NCBI GenBank assembly: GCA_903892415.1
Contig: CAITIQ010000431.1
Span: forward strand, 1-64,000
DNA: 64,000 nt
DNA from: an uncultured delta proteobacterium
Lineage (GTDB): Bacteria; Myxococcota_A; Polyangia; Polyangiales; Polyangiaceae
Direction of reading: 5' to 3'
Made by a program: the position numbers and the translations under genes. Each line of letters opens with the position of its first letter. Position 1 is the first letter of the stretch. The notes under the pieces are model-generated. The model saw only the letters and a list, made by a program, of their open reading frames with translations. It did not search any database and had not been told where the DNA came from. Positions 8,676 to 16,957 of the stretch are shown here, piece by piece.

Positions 8676-9326
8676 TCAGGGAGCCTGGTTGGGCGCGCCC
8701 GGAGTCGCAGCGAGCAGCTGCGGCTCACCCTCGCCATCGGGCAGGAGGCCCCAACTCTCGGTCTCGTCCGCGGTTGCGTTAGGCGGCAACGTCAGCGCCG
8801 AAACCTCATCGTCAGAGCCGTCCACCAGGCGAATGGTCTCGCCGTCTGCGGCGCTGATCTTCCAAGGAGCGTAGAAGCAGCTGGTGACGCCACCGAGACA
8901 GGCGTTCTGCGGCCCTACGCCGAGCGCTGGGTCTTGATCAGTGACGATGAGCAAGAACTCACCCGTTTTGAGCGTGGTGCCCGCCGGAAAGCGAATCGCC
9001 GAGGCTATCTCGCATGCTCCTGTGGCGTCTTCATCGCACAGGCCGTAGCCCTCGAGATCAACGTCGGCGTCGCCGGTGTTCGCGAGCTCGACCCATTCGG
9101 CGCCTTGCGGTTGCAGCTCGTTGATCACGAGCCCGTTGCCTGCAGGACCGGAGCTCGTGGAGCCGCCCGAGCCACCGTTGCCCGTCCCGCCGGAGCCGCC
9201 CGAACCACCGGTGCCTGAGCCACCGGCGCTGGTCCCGCTGTCACCACAACCAGCGAGCGAGACCAACGAAGCCACAAGAACCGCCGACGAGAGAGCGCCA
9301 ACCAAGCGAAGAGACCTATTCAACAT
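8676..9326 (-). CDS. Lamin-tail-domain lipoprotein
   Basis: Start taken at the ATG at 9326, giving a signal peptide ending in VSLAGC. A Gly/Ser tether (GGSGTGGSGGSGGTGNGG) links the lipidated Cys to a lamin-tail-type (LTD) immunoglobulin-like domain from about residue 55: LVINELQPQGAEWVELANTG, LEGYGLCDE, FPAGTTLKTGEFLLIV, GETIRLVDG. LTD domains in secreted bacterial proteins are thought to help bind surfaces or ligands; no catalytic residues are apparent. It is a single-gene unit converging on vgrG. Confidence 0.85.
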   Translation of the reverse strand: MLNRSLRLVGALSSAVLVASLVSLAGCGDSGTSAGGSGTGGSGGSGGTGNGGSGGSTSSGPAGNGLVINELQPQGAEWVELANTGDADVDLEGYGLCDEDATGACEIASAIRFPAGTTLKTGEFLLIVTDQDPALGVGPQNACLGGVTSCFYAPWKISAADGETIRLVDGSDDEVSALTLPPNATADETESWGLLPDGEGEPQLLAATPGAPNQAP

Positions 9327-9388
9327 GCGCGCAGTATAGCCCACAAAAGAGCCAAAAGCGCCCTAGAAACGATGTTGTTCTGTGTGGT

Positions 9389-10489
9389 TCACGGCACGTA
9401 AACGCGCTCGTAATCATCCACCATGCGCGTGTGCGAGTACTGACCCTCGGCCACCTTGCGACCGCGCTCGCCCATGGTTCGTCGCAGCTCCGGCGACTCG
9501 GCGAGCCGTCGCAAAGCACCTGTGAGCTCTGCTTGATTTTGCGCCTCGACCAAAAGGCCGGTCTCTTCATGCGTGATGATCTTCGGCACGCCGCCCACGC
9601 GCGTTGAGACCATCGGTAGGCACACGCCCATCGCCTCGGTCAGCGACAGCGGCATGCCCTCGGAGTCGCTGCTCAGCGCGAACACGTCGAGCGCTGCAAG
9701 GTAGGCCGGGATATCGGATTGCTCACCGACGAGGTGAACGAAGTCCGCCACCTTCTCCGCCTCGACCACTTGCTTCGTGTTCTCGAACTCTTGGCCGCCG
9801 CCGACGATCATCAGGCGCACGTTTGGCCCAAGCAAAGGAGCGGCCGCACGCACGAGCAGCGGGTGATTTTTGATCGTCGCCATGCGCCCCACGGTGCCGA
9901 AAACCACAGCGTCCTCCGGAATACCGTATTGGGCGCGCACCCGCCGCCGAGCCTCAGCGTCCGGCTTGAAGCGCTGCAAGTCGGTGCCGTTGGTGATGAC
10001 GTGCGTCTTCCACGGGAAGACCTCATAGATGCTGAAGGCGTAGTCGAGCGTGGCTTGGCTCACCGCCACGAACGCGTTGGTGCCGAGGATGGCGGCGCGC
10101 CGCAGCATCAGCCGCTTGAAGCCCTCGGGATGAGCGCCGTGCTTGGTGTGGACCACCCGCGAGCCTGCGAGCCGAGCCGCAGGCGCTGCGTACATCAGCG
10201 GCAAAGGGTTGTGCGTGTGCACTACGTCGAAGCGCTCTTTGCGGAAGAACCGGTACATCTTCCCGAACAAGCTGCGATCCACCTGGTTCTGCACCTTCGG
10301 AATCTTCAGGAAGCGCGCGCCCGTCTGCTCGAACGCTGAGGCCAGCGGCCCGTCTACCAGTTCTTCCAAGGAGACAACCGTCACCTCGTGCCCTCGCCTC
10401 AGCAGCTCCTCCACCAACAGCAGAGCCACGCGCTCTGCTCCGCCGGTGTGAACGCTGGTGAGGATCTGAGCGATGCGAAGCCGCTTCAC
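9389..10489 (-). CDS. GT4-type glycosyltransferase
   Basis: Start set at GTG 10489, two bases after the stop of the zinc-ribbon gene; the frame stays open further upstream but overlaps that gene. The 366-residue product has the two Rossmann domains of GT-B enzymes. The N-terminal acceptor part has HTGGAERVALLLVEEL and DVVHTHNPLPLMYA. The C-terminal donor part has FGTVGRMATIKNHPLL, DVFALSSDSEGMPLSLTEAM (EX7E-like motif) and GGVPKIITHEETGLLV. GT4 enzymes are retaining and use nucleotide sugars. The acceptor cannot be told; an envelope polysaccharide or glycolipid is likely. Confidence 0.9.
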   Translation of the reverse strand: MKRLRIAQILTSVHTGGAERVALLLVEELLRRGHEVTVVSLEELVDGPLASAFEQTGARFLKIPKVQNQVDRSLFGKMYRFFRKERFDVVHTHNPLPLMYAAPAARLAGSRVVHTKHGAHPEGFKRLMLRRAAILGTNAFVAVSQATLDYAFSIYEVFPWKTHVITNGTDLQRFKPDAEARRRVRAQYGIPEDAVVFGTVGRMATIKNHPLLVRAAAPLLGPNVRLMIVGGGQEFENTKQVVEAEKVADFVHLVGEQSDIPAYLAALDVFALSSDSEGMPLSLTEAMGVCLPMVSTRVGGVPKIITHEETGLLVEAQNQAELTGALRRLAESPELRRTMGERGRKVAEGQYSHTRMVDDYERVYVP

Positions 10490-10491
10490 GA

Positions 10492-10737
10492 CTACTTCCT
10501 CCCGTAGCCGCCCAGCTTCGATCGCTGAGCCACGACGACGTCGCAATCGACGCAACGCACCTCGCCGTCCTCCTGCTCCTCGAGGCTACCGAGCGCACCA
10601 CACGCTTCACAGCGGTTGGTGAGTCCATCTTGGCTCTCCGCGTAGAGCTTCGCGGAGGCCTCCTCAGCCTCCCGCTCGACTCGAAACACGTCTCCGCTCG
10701 GGGTCGCGGTCGCCTTGCCAACATCTTTGGAACTCAT
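10492..10737 (-). CDS. Small zinc-ribbon protein
   Basis: About 81 residues from the ATG at 10737 (a TTG nine bases upstream is also in frame). The N-terminal half is charged. A zinc ribbon follows: CEACGALGSLEEQ and VRCVDCDVVV, two CxxC pairs about 19 residues apart. No enzyme domain. Its tight spacing to the glycosyltransferase (2 bp) implies one transcript. It might act as a regulator or adapter, but nothing in the sequence fixes the role. Confidence 0.7.
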   Translation of the reverse strand: MSSKDVGKATATPSGDVFRVEREAEEASAKLYAESQDGLTNRCEACGALGSLEEQEDGEVRCVDCDVVVAQRSKLGGYGRK

Positions 10738-10771
10738 CGTCGGCAACGTAGTACATCCACGCGGCGGGTGA

Positions 10772-10875
10772 AGTCATTCCGCCGAAGGCGGATGCAGCAA
10801 ACAGAATGACTCGGGCCCTCTTCGAGAACTACGGCCGAAGGCCCCGTTCGTCCTTGAGACTTCGCACGAGTCATT
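10772..10875 (-). promoter_or_regulatory. Alternating inverted repeats in a leader
   Basis: Three mutually complementary segments: AGTCATTC at 10772-10779, GAATGACTCG at 10804-10813 and CGAGTCATT at 10867-10875. The middle one can pair with either flank, so two stem structures exclude each other. Small hairpins sit inside, CCGCC/GGCGG at 10779-10791 among them. On the minus strand this lies just after the beta-helix stop and before the zinc-ribbon/glycosyltransferase pair. It could act as a terminator or attenuator; function is inferred. Confidence 0.45.
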
Positions 10876-12439
10876 GGCGCTTGTGACCCTTGCGTTGAGC
10901 CCGACGCGCGCGGCGACCAGCTGCGATCAGTGCCGCGCAGGCCAACGCTGCGAGGCCTGGATTCGGCTGGGAGGGAGCCTCGGCCAAGACGCAGTTGCAG
11001 CTCCCCACCAGATCACCATCGGCGTCAGCGTTGGCACCACCATCCCCGCCGCTGCCGCTGGCTGAGCCGGCTCCGGCGCCGGGGCCCGCCCCCGGCCCCG
11101 TCCCTGGCGCACCAACCCCGGTGGACACAGTGCCTTCTCCCGGTTCGGTGCCGGTACCAAACTCAAATGCGCCAATGTCCAAAGCAGCGTCCTCGGGACG
11201 ATTGCCGTGCGTGCTGAGCAAGCGCGAGGGCGGAATAAAAGTCGGCAAATCCAGCGCCTGCGGAACGCCGGGCGAGCCGATCAGCGTCGAGCTCGTGCCT
11301 TGTTCGATCAGCGGAGACCCCTCCGCCAGCCGCAAGTCGAAGCCGGCCTCATCCATGAAGCCGGCCGCGCCACCGGAGAGCGTGTTGGTGAAGCTCGGCG
11401 GAATGTCGGTAAAGCCTGATTGGACCCAGTTGTTGCTGCCGAACCACTGAGCCGCGCTGCCCTCGATCTCCAGGTGATTGGCGAAGACCCCGCCGGCTGC
11501 GCCAGCGCGCACGAGCACGTTGTTGTGCATCTCGACGCTCTCCACCGACTGCTGCAAACCGATCGCGACGTCGGCGCTGGCGCTCAGCACCATGGTGTTG
11601 TTGACGAAGCGATAGCGGCCCGCGGTATTGCCAGTGCCGTCTCCGCCGATGCGCGCAATCCGCCACTCGGAGTGCTTCACCAGCACATTGCCCACGACGT
11701 CCGAGTCTTCGCGTGCGAGCGAAGGGTCCTGCCCGTCTGGGCCGATCAAATCAAGCTCGTGATAGAGCGCCCCTTCGATCCAATTGAAGTAGATTTCGTT
11801 GCGCTCCGAGCGTGACTTGACGTTGTTGCCTCCCGCAGAGTCATGCACGTAACAGAACTGCATGCGAAAGACCGCTCCGGGGTAAACGCTCTCGTCGGTC
11901 GCCATGTAGATCTGGTGCCGCTGCTGCCCCGAGCCGTTGTTGTAGAACTCAGAGGACTCCAGCGTCAAAGAGCCCGAGTCGAAGTCGGTGCCGAGCAATC
12001 CCTGTCCGGGAATGTCGTGCACAACCACGTTCCGCACCGTGACGTTGTCCGCCTTGTGCACGATGCCGAAGTCGTCCACGCCTGGAGCGCCGGTCACTTC
12101 GAACCCCTCGAACACAAAGTTGTTCGCGTTCAGGAACACCACGATGTTGTGGTACTGCTCGGTGCCAATCCCGCTGATCACCGGACGCTTACCGTTGATG
12201 GGAATCCCCCGCACGGTGACGGGCGCATCCGGCGTCCCGCCCTGCTCCGCGCGAAACCAAAGGTCGCCGGGGTAAACAGCATCTCCATCCACCTCGACCA
12301 CGTCCCCGGGAGCGAGCAACCCGAGCGTGTCTTGGATCGTCGCGTACGGCTTATCAGCTCCGACTTGATAGGTCGTTGCAAAGGCCAAGGAGGGCGCACT
12401 GAGCACGGCTGCGCAGACAAGAAAGAGGGGCTTGTTCAT
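10871..12439 (-). CDS. Beta-helix surface protein with MYXO-CTERM tail
   Basis: Start at ATG 12439, giving a Sec signal (MNKPLFLVCAAVLSAPSLAFA). The body is a right-handed parallel beta-helix of pectate-lyase type: YATIQDTLGLLAPGDVVEV, then repeated strand/turn units such as NNFVFEGFEVTG, NVTVRNVVVHDIPG and VESVEMHNNVLVRAG. No catalytic set is clear, so it may be a lyase or only a carbohydrate binder. A Gly/Pro/Ala-rich linker leads to CNCVLAEAP, a hydrophobic stretch and GRRARRAQRK. This matches the MYXO-CTERM plan, in which a myxosortase-type protease processes the tail for surface delivery. Confidence 0.85.
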   Translation of the reverse strand: MNKPLFLVCAAVLSAPSLAFATTYQVGADKPYATIQDTLGLLAPGDVVEVDGDAVYPGDLWFRAEQGGTPDAPVTVRGIPINGKRPVISGIGTEQYHNIVVFLNANNFVFEGFEVTGAPGVDDFGIVHKADNVTVRNVVVHDIPGQGLLGTDFDSGSLTLESSEFYNNGSGQQRHQIYMATDESVYPGAVFRMQFCYVHDSAGGNNVKSRSERNEIYFNWIEGALYHELDLIGPDGQDPSLAREDSDVVGNVLVKHSEWRIARIGGDGTGNTAGRYRFVNNTMVLSASADVAIGLQQSVESVEMHNNVLVRAGAAGGVFANHLEIEGSAAQWFGSNNWVQSGFTDIPPSFTNTLSGGAAGFMDEAGFDLRLAEGSPLIEQGTSSTLIGSPGVPQALDLPTFIPPSRLLSTHGNRPEDAALDIGAFEFGTGTEPGEGTVSTGVGAPGTGPGAGPGAGAGSASGSGGDGGANADADGDLVGSCNCVLAEAPSQPNPGLAALACAALIAAGRRARRAQRKGHKRQ

Positions 12440-12537
12440 CTGTATCCCGATTAAGAGCGGCACACCCTAGCACGGCGCAAGGCGCCAGACCGCTCGGCAA
12501 AGTTGCGACAGTGCTCTGCAGCGGCCTACGATGAGAC

Positions 12538-13413
12538 ATGCGGCGGGAACTCATGGCGTGCTTGGCAACGAGCCTCGCGCTGGCCTGCGCGAGCGGGGCC
12601 GCGAATCCGACGCTTGTATCAGCACCTGTCGCTAAACCGGCAGCTGAGCTCCCTGCGGCCGCAACCGGCGCAGGGTCGAGCGCCCCCGCTCCACTCGACG
12701 CAACAGAGCCGCTAATGCCCGCAGCCTTGGCCGAGAGCACCACGAGCGAGCCAGCGCCCGAGCCCATCACTGTGCGCGTCGGTTACGAGAAAGCGGCCTG
12801 GGTGCTACCGGGAATTGGCGAGCAAGCGGAGCGAGCGCTGATCTACCTCCATGGTCGCTGCGGCGACCCCAAGGCTTTTCTCAACTGGCCCCGCGCAGCC
12901 AGAGCCCATGGCACGATCGTCTCCCTCGTGGGCGACCAGGCCTGCGCCGATGGCCACCGCTTCAAGTGGAGTGGCGACGTCGTTGGGCTCGATCGCCGGG
13001 TCGCACGCACGCTCGCGCAACTCGACCAGCAGCTCGGTTCGAGTTTGGCCGACAAGCCCAGGGTCGCCATCGGCTACTCGCAAGGTTCGCTCATGGCCGA
13101 GGCGCTCGGAACGCGCTTCCCCGAGCGCTATCCGCGAGTCATCTTGATCGGCGGCCCGCGCGCCCCCAAACCGGATAGCCTCAAGAAGAGCGCAGCGATC
13201 CTGCTGATGGCGGGAGACAAAGATGCGCAGCAACACCTGCAATTGGCCCGCGACGAGTTCGTTGCTGCGGGTCGCAACGCAAAGTTTCTGCCGCTGCCCG
13301 GCGCACGTCACGGCGAATACGGGAAAGAGGCTGAACCCGTGATGAACGCAGCTTTGGATTGGGTGCTGCAATCGGAGCCGAACCCAGGCGAGTTGGAGAC
13401 GGCTGGACGTTGA
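12538..13413 (+). CDS. Alpha/beta-hydrolase lipoprotein
   Basis: 291 residues. A lipobox-like signal (MRRELMACLATSLALAC, Cys17) is followed by a low-complexity Ala/Pro linker to about residue 75. The hydrolase domain has ALIYLHGRCGDP (oxyanion region), IGYSQGS (Ser181 nucleophile), LLMAGDKDA (Asp227 or Asp229) and LPGARHGEYG (His258), so a full triad seems present. It resembles serine esterase or phospholipase/carboxylesterase types; substrate unknown. Expected in the periplasm or outer membrane. Its TGA overlaps a possible TTG start of the next gene. Confidence 0.85.
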   Translation: MRRELMACLATSLALACASGAANPTLVSAPVAKPAAELPAAATGAGSSAPAPLDATEPLMPAALAESTTSEPAPEPITVRVGYEKAAWVLPGIGEQAERALIYLHGRCGDPKAFLNWPRAARAHGTIVSLVGDQACADGHRFKWSGDVVGLDRRVARTLAQLDQQLGSSLADKPRVAIGYSQGSLMAEALGTRFPERYPRVILIGGPRAPKPDSLKKSAAILLMAGDKDAQQHLQLARDEFVAAGRNAKFLPLPGARHGEYGKEAEPVMNAALDWVLQSEPNPGELETAGR

Positions 13414-14303
13414 GCAACCAGCGCATCTCTGTTGCCAGTTGGAACTGTTTCGGTGCAGCGATGAACGTCCTCGCGTTCTTGCGCTGGCGTGGAGCAGCGG
13501 ACGCTCATCGGTTTGAGCACGCCGAACTTCACCGCGAGGTCCACGCCACCGACGTGGTCTGCTTTCAGGAGCTGTTTCTTTCCGATGCCGAACAGTTTTT
13601 CGACAAGCTCGCTCACCCGCACAAGCGTCGCGATCACAATCGAACGACACTCCTCCCGTTGACCGTAGGGGGCTCGGGCCTCGGCGTTGCCTCACGCTTA
13701 CCCATCCAAGCCGAGCTCTCGCGTGGCTTCGCTCGGCCCCATATCGGTTCCGAACGCTTCGCTCGAAAGGGCATGCTCCACGCGCGCATCGAGCTCGCGC
13801 CGGGTCACGAACTCGACGTGATCACCACGCATATGCAATCCGGCTACAACGAGCGGGCTGGCCGCGTACGCATCCGGCAGCTGCGCGAGCTGCGTGAGCT
13901 CGCTGACGAAGTCGGGGATAGCGCGCGACCTCTCGTCATTTGTGGCGACTTCAACGTGTGCGGTCTCCAGCAGAGCCGCGCTTTGCGTGAGTACGATGCC
14001 CTGCGCGAGACCTTCCACGACCTCGTCGATCTGGGCGCCGACGCCGACGAGGTGACCTTCGATCCGCACCCAGGCGGCAACGTGCTGGCGCGACGGTTCG
14101 AGCCCAACGCAGCGCAACAGCGCATCGACTACATCCTCTTCCGCGAACCAGCGGGCCAGTGGCTACGCGTGGCCGACGTTCAATTGGCAATGCGCGGGTC
14201 GCTTCGGCACACCGACGGCAGCGCGACCCACCCTTCCGACCACTTCGCTCTGCGGGCCGAATTCGACCTGCAGTTGTCTCAGGGCCCGGGCGGGCAGCTT
14301 TGA
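13410..14303 (+). CDS. EEP-family phosphoesterase
   Basis: Member of the endonuclease/exonuclease/phosphatase superfamily. Key motifs: SVASWNCFGAAMN, DVVCFQELF (metal-binding Glu), VITTHMQSG, VICGDFNV (Asp-Asn pair), RIDYILFR and HPSDHFAL (catalytic Asp-His). Bacterial relatives include sphingomyelinase-type phosphodiesterases and DNase-like enzymes; the substrate cannot be chosen from sequence. The TTG at 13410 overlaps the hydrolase stop as TTGA and starts right before the domain. An ATG at 13359 would overlap that gene by 55 bases. No signal peptide with the TTG start, so probably cytoplasmic. Confidence 0.85.
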   Translation: MSNQRISVASWNCFGAAMNVLAFLRWRGAADAHRFEHAELHREVHATDVVCFQELFLSDAEQFFDKLAHPHKRRDHNRTTLLPLTVGGSGLGVASRLPIQAELSRGFARPHIGSERFARKGMLHARIELAPGHELDVITTHMQSGYNERAGRVRIRQLRELRELADEVGDSARPLVICGDFNVCGLQQSRALREYDALRETFHDLVDLGADADEVTFDPHPGGNVLARRFEPNAAQQRIDYILFREPAGQWLRVADVQLAMRGSLRHTDGSATHPSDHFALRAEFDLQLSQGPGGQL

Positions 14304-15430
14304 GGGCGCGCAGCAGGTCGCACTGACCTGCTGCTGCGCGGCCAAGCCAAGGAGACCGGATCGCGACCCGGGCGGCCGAGCAGGTAGCCCTGAAAGTAGT
14401 GACATCCGGCCTCGAACGTCGCATCCAATTCCGCGAGCCGCTCGATGCCCTCGGCTACGACCTTGATGCCGAGATCCTCAGCCGCGTCGCATAAGGAGTG
14501 CACCAGCCGTCGCTTGACGAAGCTCTGATCGACGTCGCGAATCAACTCCATGTCGAGCTTGACGATGTCGGGACTGAGCTCCACGACCGAATTCAGCCCA
14601 GCATAACCCGAGCCCAAGTCGTCGACGGCCACGCGGAAGCCCATCTCCTTGAGTTCACGAATGCGCGCCTCGAGCTGCTTCTTCTCACCGCGCGCGTCGC
14701 GTTCGGTGATCTCGAGCACGATGTGGTGCGCTTGCGGAAGCAACGGCGCAAACAGATCGTCCCGCCCAAGCGACGGTGGATCGACGTTGACGAACAACAG
14801 TCGGTCGCCGAGCGCCTCGGCCGCGTAGACCGCTCGATTGCCGACAGACCGGTCGAGATCTGCGCTGCGCTCGAGCAGCGAAGCCATGGCGATCAATTGC
14901 TCCGGCCCGCGGAAGCTAGGCGAGGAGCTGCGCATGAGCAGCTCGAAGCCAGCCACCGAGCCGTTACGCTGATAGATCGGCTGGTGAGCGAGCCAGAGCT
15001 GCGACAGCTCCTCTTCGAAAATCCGCTGTTCCTCCAGACGTGCGGGGGGTAGCGAAATACCAGAGGCAAACGCAGCCTCGATCGTCGCTACCAAAAACGG
15101 GCGGTCACACGGCTTGAGCAAGAAACGGAAAACGCTCGCGTCGTTCACGGCGTTGACCGCCCGTTTGATGTCGGTCTGACCCGTCAGCAAGATGCGGACG
15201 ACGTCGGGATACTCATCGCGCAACTTCGCGAGCAGCTCGGCGCCGCTCATCACCGGCATCTGGTCGTCGGAGACCACCACGTCGATCGGCTCTCGTGCCA
15301 GTATCTCGAGCGCCTCGAAGGGCGAGTTGCAGGTGAGCACCCGAAACCGCTCTTTGCGCAACATCAGCCGCAAGCCCGCAGTCAAATCAACGTCGTCATC
15401 GACGAACAGGACAGTCGGGACGTGTGTCAT
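14279..15430 (-). CDS. Response regulator with EAL domain (REC-EAL)
   Basis: 383 residues from the ATG at 15430, which overlaps the preceding stop as ATGA. The N-terminal receiver has LFVDDDVD, VVVSDDQMP (phospho-acceptor Asp55), LLTGQ and FLLKPC (Lys106). From about 140 an EAL c-di-GMP phosphodiesterase domain follows: FELLMR (Glu163, variant of EALLR), FVNVDP, IVLEITERD, AVDDLGSGYAG, IVKLDMEL, VVAEGIE and FQGYLLGRP. The metal-binding acidic residues and catalytic Lys appear kept despite the altered EAL triplet, so activity is plausible. Last gene of the H-NOX operon; it resembles HnoB of Shewanella-type NO networks. Confidence 0.92.
   Translation of the reverse strand: MTHVPTVLFVDDDVDLTAGLRLMLRKERFRVLTCNSPFEALEILAREPIDVVVSDDQMPVMSGAELLAKLRDEYPDVVRILLTGQTDIKRAVNAVNDASVFRFLLKPCDRPFLVATIEAAFASGISLPPARLEEQRIFEEELSQLWLAHQPIYQRNGSVAGFELLMRSSSPSFRGPEQLIAMASLLERSADLDRSVGNRAVYAAEALGDRLLFVNVDPPSLGRDDLFAPLLPQAHHIVLEITERDARGEKKQLEARIRELKEMGFRVAVDDLGSGYAGLNSVVELSPDIVKLDMELIRDVDQSFVKRRLVHSLCDAAEDLGIKVVAEGIERLAELDATFEAGCHYFQGYLLGRPGRDPVSLAWPRSSRSVRPAARPQSCPPGP
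14311..14333. terminator. Hairpin at convergent gene ends
   Basis: Perfect 9-bp stem CAGCAGGTC / GACCTGCTG with a 5-nt loop. It lies just past the EEP phosphoesterase stop and inside the last codons of the REC-EAL gene. It probably ends transcripts from one or both sides; no T run follows. Confidence 0.4.
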
Positions 15431-15849
15431 AGCTGAGCCTCGGCATCCGCCTTCAAGGTGGCATTCGCGCTCGCGACCCGCTCTTGGAAGCTTTCGGTAA
15501 TGGCGCTGGCGATCTCTTCGGGCGAGCACGGCTTGGTCAGCAAGCGACTGATGCCTCCCTCGTTGACCGCGCGTTTGACCGCATCCAGCGACGCCTGCCC
15601 GGTGAGTGCAATGCGTACCGTGTTGGGGAAGTTGCGGTGCACGAAGCCCAGGAAGCGACTTCCGGCAACCTCCGGCATACGCTCGTCGGAAACTACGACG
15701 TCCACCGTGTTTTCACGCAGTACCGCAGCAGCTTCATCGGCAGAATTTGCCGTAAAGATCTCGTATGGGGACTTACGCAGACCGAGCCGGACACCAGCAA
15801 GCAAGTCCACATCGTCGTCTACGAACAACACGCGCAACCGCCTCGTCAT
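15427..15849 (-). CDS. Stand-alone receiver protein
   Basis: 140 residues from the ATG at 15849, preceded by a GGTGAAACC leader. A full receiver domain: VLFVDDDVD, VVVSDERMP (Asp55), ALTGQ, RLLTKPC (Lys106). Only about 20 residues follow, so no output domain. It may serve as a phosphate sink, a phosphorelay intermediate or a CheY-like diffusible switch for the kinase upstream. It is strikingly like the receiver of the next gene (shared VLFVDDDVDL, VVVSD, LTGQ), suggesting duplication. The stop overlaps the REC-EAL start. Confidence 0.9.
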   Translation of the reverse strand: MTRRLRVLFVDDDVDLLAGVRLGLRKSPYEIFTANSADEAAAVLRENTVDVVVSDERMPEVAGSRFLGFVHRNFPNTVRIALTGQASLDAVKRAVNEGGISRLLTKPCSPEEIASAITESFQERVASANATLKADAEAQL

Positions 15850-15853
15850 GGTT

Positions 15854-16957
15854 TCACCTATGGCACCCCGCCGCGCGATGCGCGTCCTCTTGCTTGTTCG
15901 GCTCTTGCTGCAAAATCCTAAAGCCCACCTCGCGCCAACGCAGCGTAAGATTTGGGTCGAAGCGGGTAAGCAAAGGGTCTTCAAGGGCCGATGGTCCGTT
16001 GTCTGCAATCCGGTCGGCGAGCCACAACGCAGAACTGAGGTTGGCCTGCTTGCCCCACGGCGGACGATGGTGCTCACGAATCGCGTCGACCACGTTGATG
16101 GGGAAACCCCACAAGGCTGCCGCATAACTACCCAAGTAGCCGTGTCGACCGCTAGCCGTATCAGGCTCGCTGCACATCAGATGGCCGACGTCATGCAGCA
16201 CGCCGGCGACGAAGCTCTCTTGGCATTCTGGCATCAACGCCGAGGCGAAGCGTCCGACCAAGAGAGCATGATCCCGCAGGGCGTCTCGTTCTTGTGCTGG
16301 TTGTGCCCCCATCAACTCTTCGAGCAGTACGAGCTGCTCGATGGCGTCTTTACCCAGCGCCACAACGGCCTCGCGGACGCTCGCGACCTTGCGGCGCGGC
16401 CCAAGCGCGCTCGAGCTGGCGAGCTGCAGAACTCGACCCATCACCGTCATGTCTTGCTCGACGATGCGCGCAACCGAGTTCAGATCGTAGTCGGGCTCGC
16501 TGAGAGCTGCGCGCAGTGCGGCGAAGATCCTGGGTGAAGGCGGCGCCCCTTCGCCTGACGTCACAGCGCGTATCTCACTCGAGTCCAGAAAGGCGCGCGC
16601 TTTGATTACGCTCTCAGCCTGACCGAGGACCTCGTCCAAGTCCGCTGGCTTGGTGAAGATCTGATGGGCCGCCGACGCTTCTTTGGCCATCCAACGGTCC
16701 GAGCGACCGGAGAGCACGAATCTTGCCGTTTCTGGTGCGACCTCACGGGCCGTTGAAAGCACGGTACCGCCGCTAGTCCCTGGCATGGTGAGGTCGGTCA
16801 GCAACAGGTCAAACTTGTCGTTCCTGAGCTTCTCGAGCGCGGCCTGCCCCCCCTGGGCGCTTACGAAGGTCCACGACTGACGGTGTTTGCGCCCACGCAT
16901 GAGCAAGGACGCCAGCATCTCTGGGTCGTCATCGACAACCAAGGCTCTCCAGGTCAT
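15854..16957 (-). CDS. Response regulator with HDOD domain (REC-HDOD)
   Basis: 367 residues. Receiver: ALVVDDDPE, LLLTDLTMP (Asp55), VLSGRSD, FTKPADL (Lys103). After a short linker, residues about 140-345 form an HDOD domain: PDYDLNSVARIVEQDMTVMG, VLQLASSSALGPRRKV, REAVVALGKDAIEQLVLL, GVLHDVGHLM and REHHRPPWG. HDOD proteins are HD-fold relatives that generally act in signalling, many without phosphohydrolase activity, though an HD pair is visible here. Its start overlaps the kinase stop (ATGA). It holds the place that a degenerate HD-GYP protein (HnoD) holds in Shewanella NO networks. Confidence 0.9.
   Translation of the reverse strand: MTWRALVVDDDPEMLASLLMRGRKHRQSWTFVSAQGGQAALEKLRNDKFDLLLTDLTMPGTSGGTVLSTAREVAPETARFVLSGRSDRWMAKEASAAHQIFTKPADLDEVLGQAESVIKARAFLDSSEIRAVTSGEGAPPSPRIFAALRAALSEPDYDLNSVARIVEQDMTVMGRVLQLASSSALGPRRKVASVREAVVALGKDAIEQLVLLEELMGAQPAQERDALRDHALLVGRFASALMPECQESFVAGVLHDVGHLMCSEPDTASGRHGYLGSYAAALWGFPINVVDAIREHHRPPWGKQANLSSALWLADRIADNGPSALEDPLLTRFDPNLTLRWREVGFRILQQEPNKQEDAHRAAGCHR

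Noticed and set aside
15458..16537. 359-residue open frame on the plus strand
   Set aside because: Antisense to the REC and REC-HDOD genes, which are supported by motifs and ATGA overlaps.
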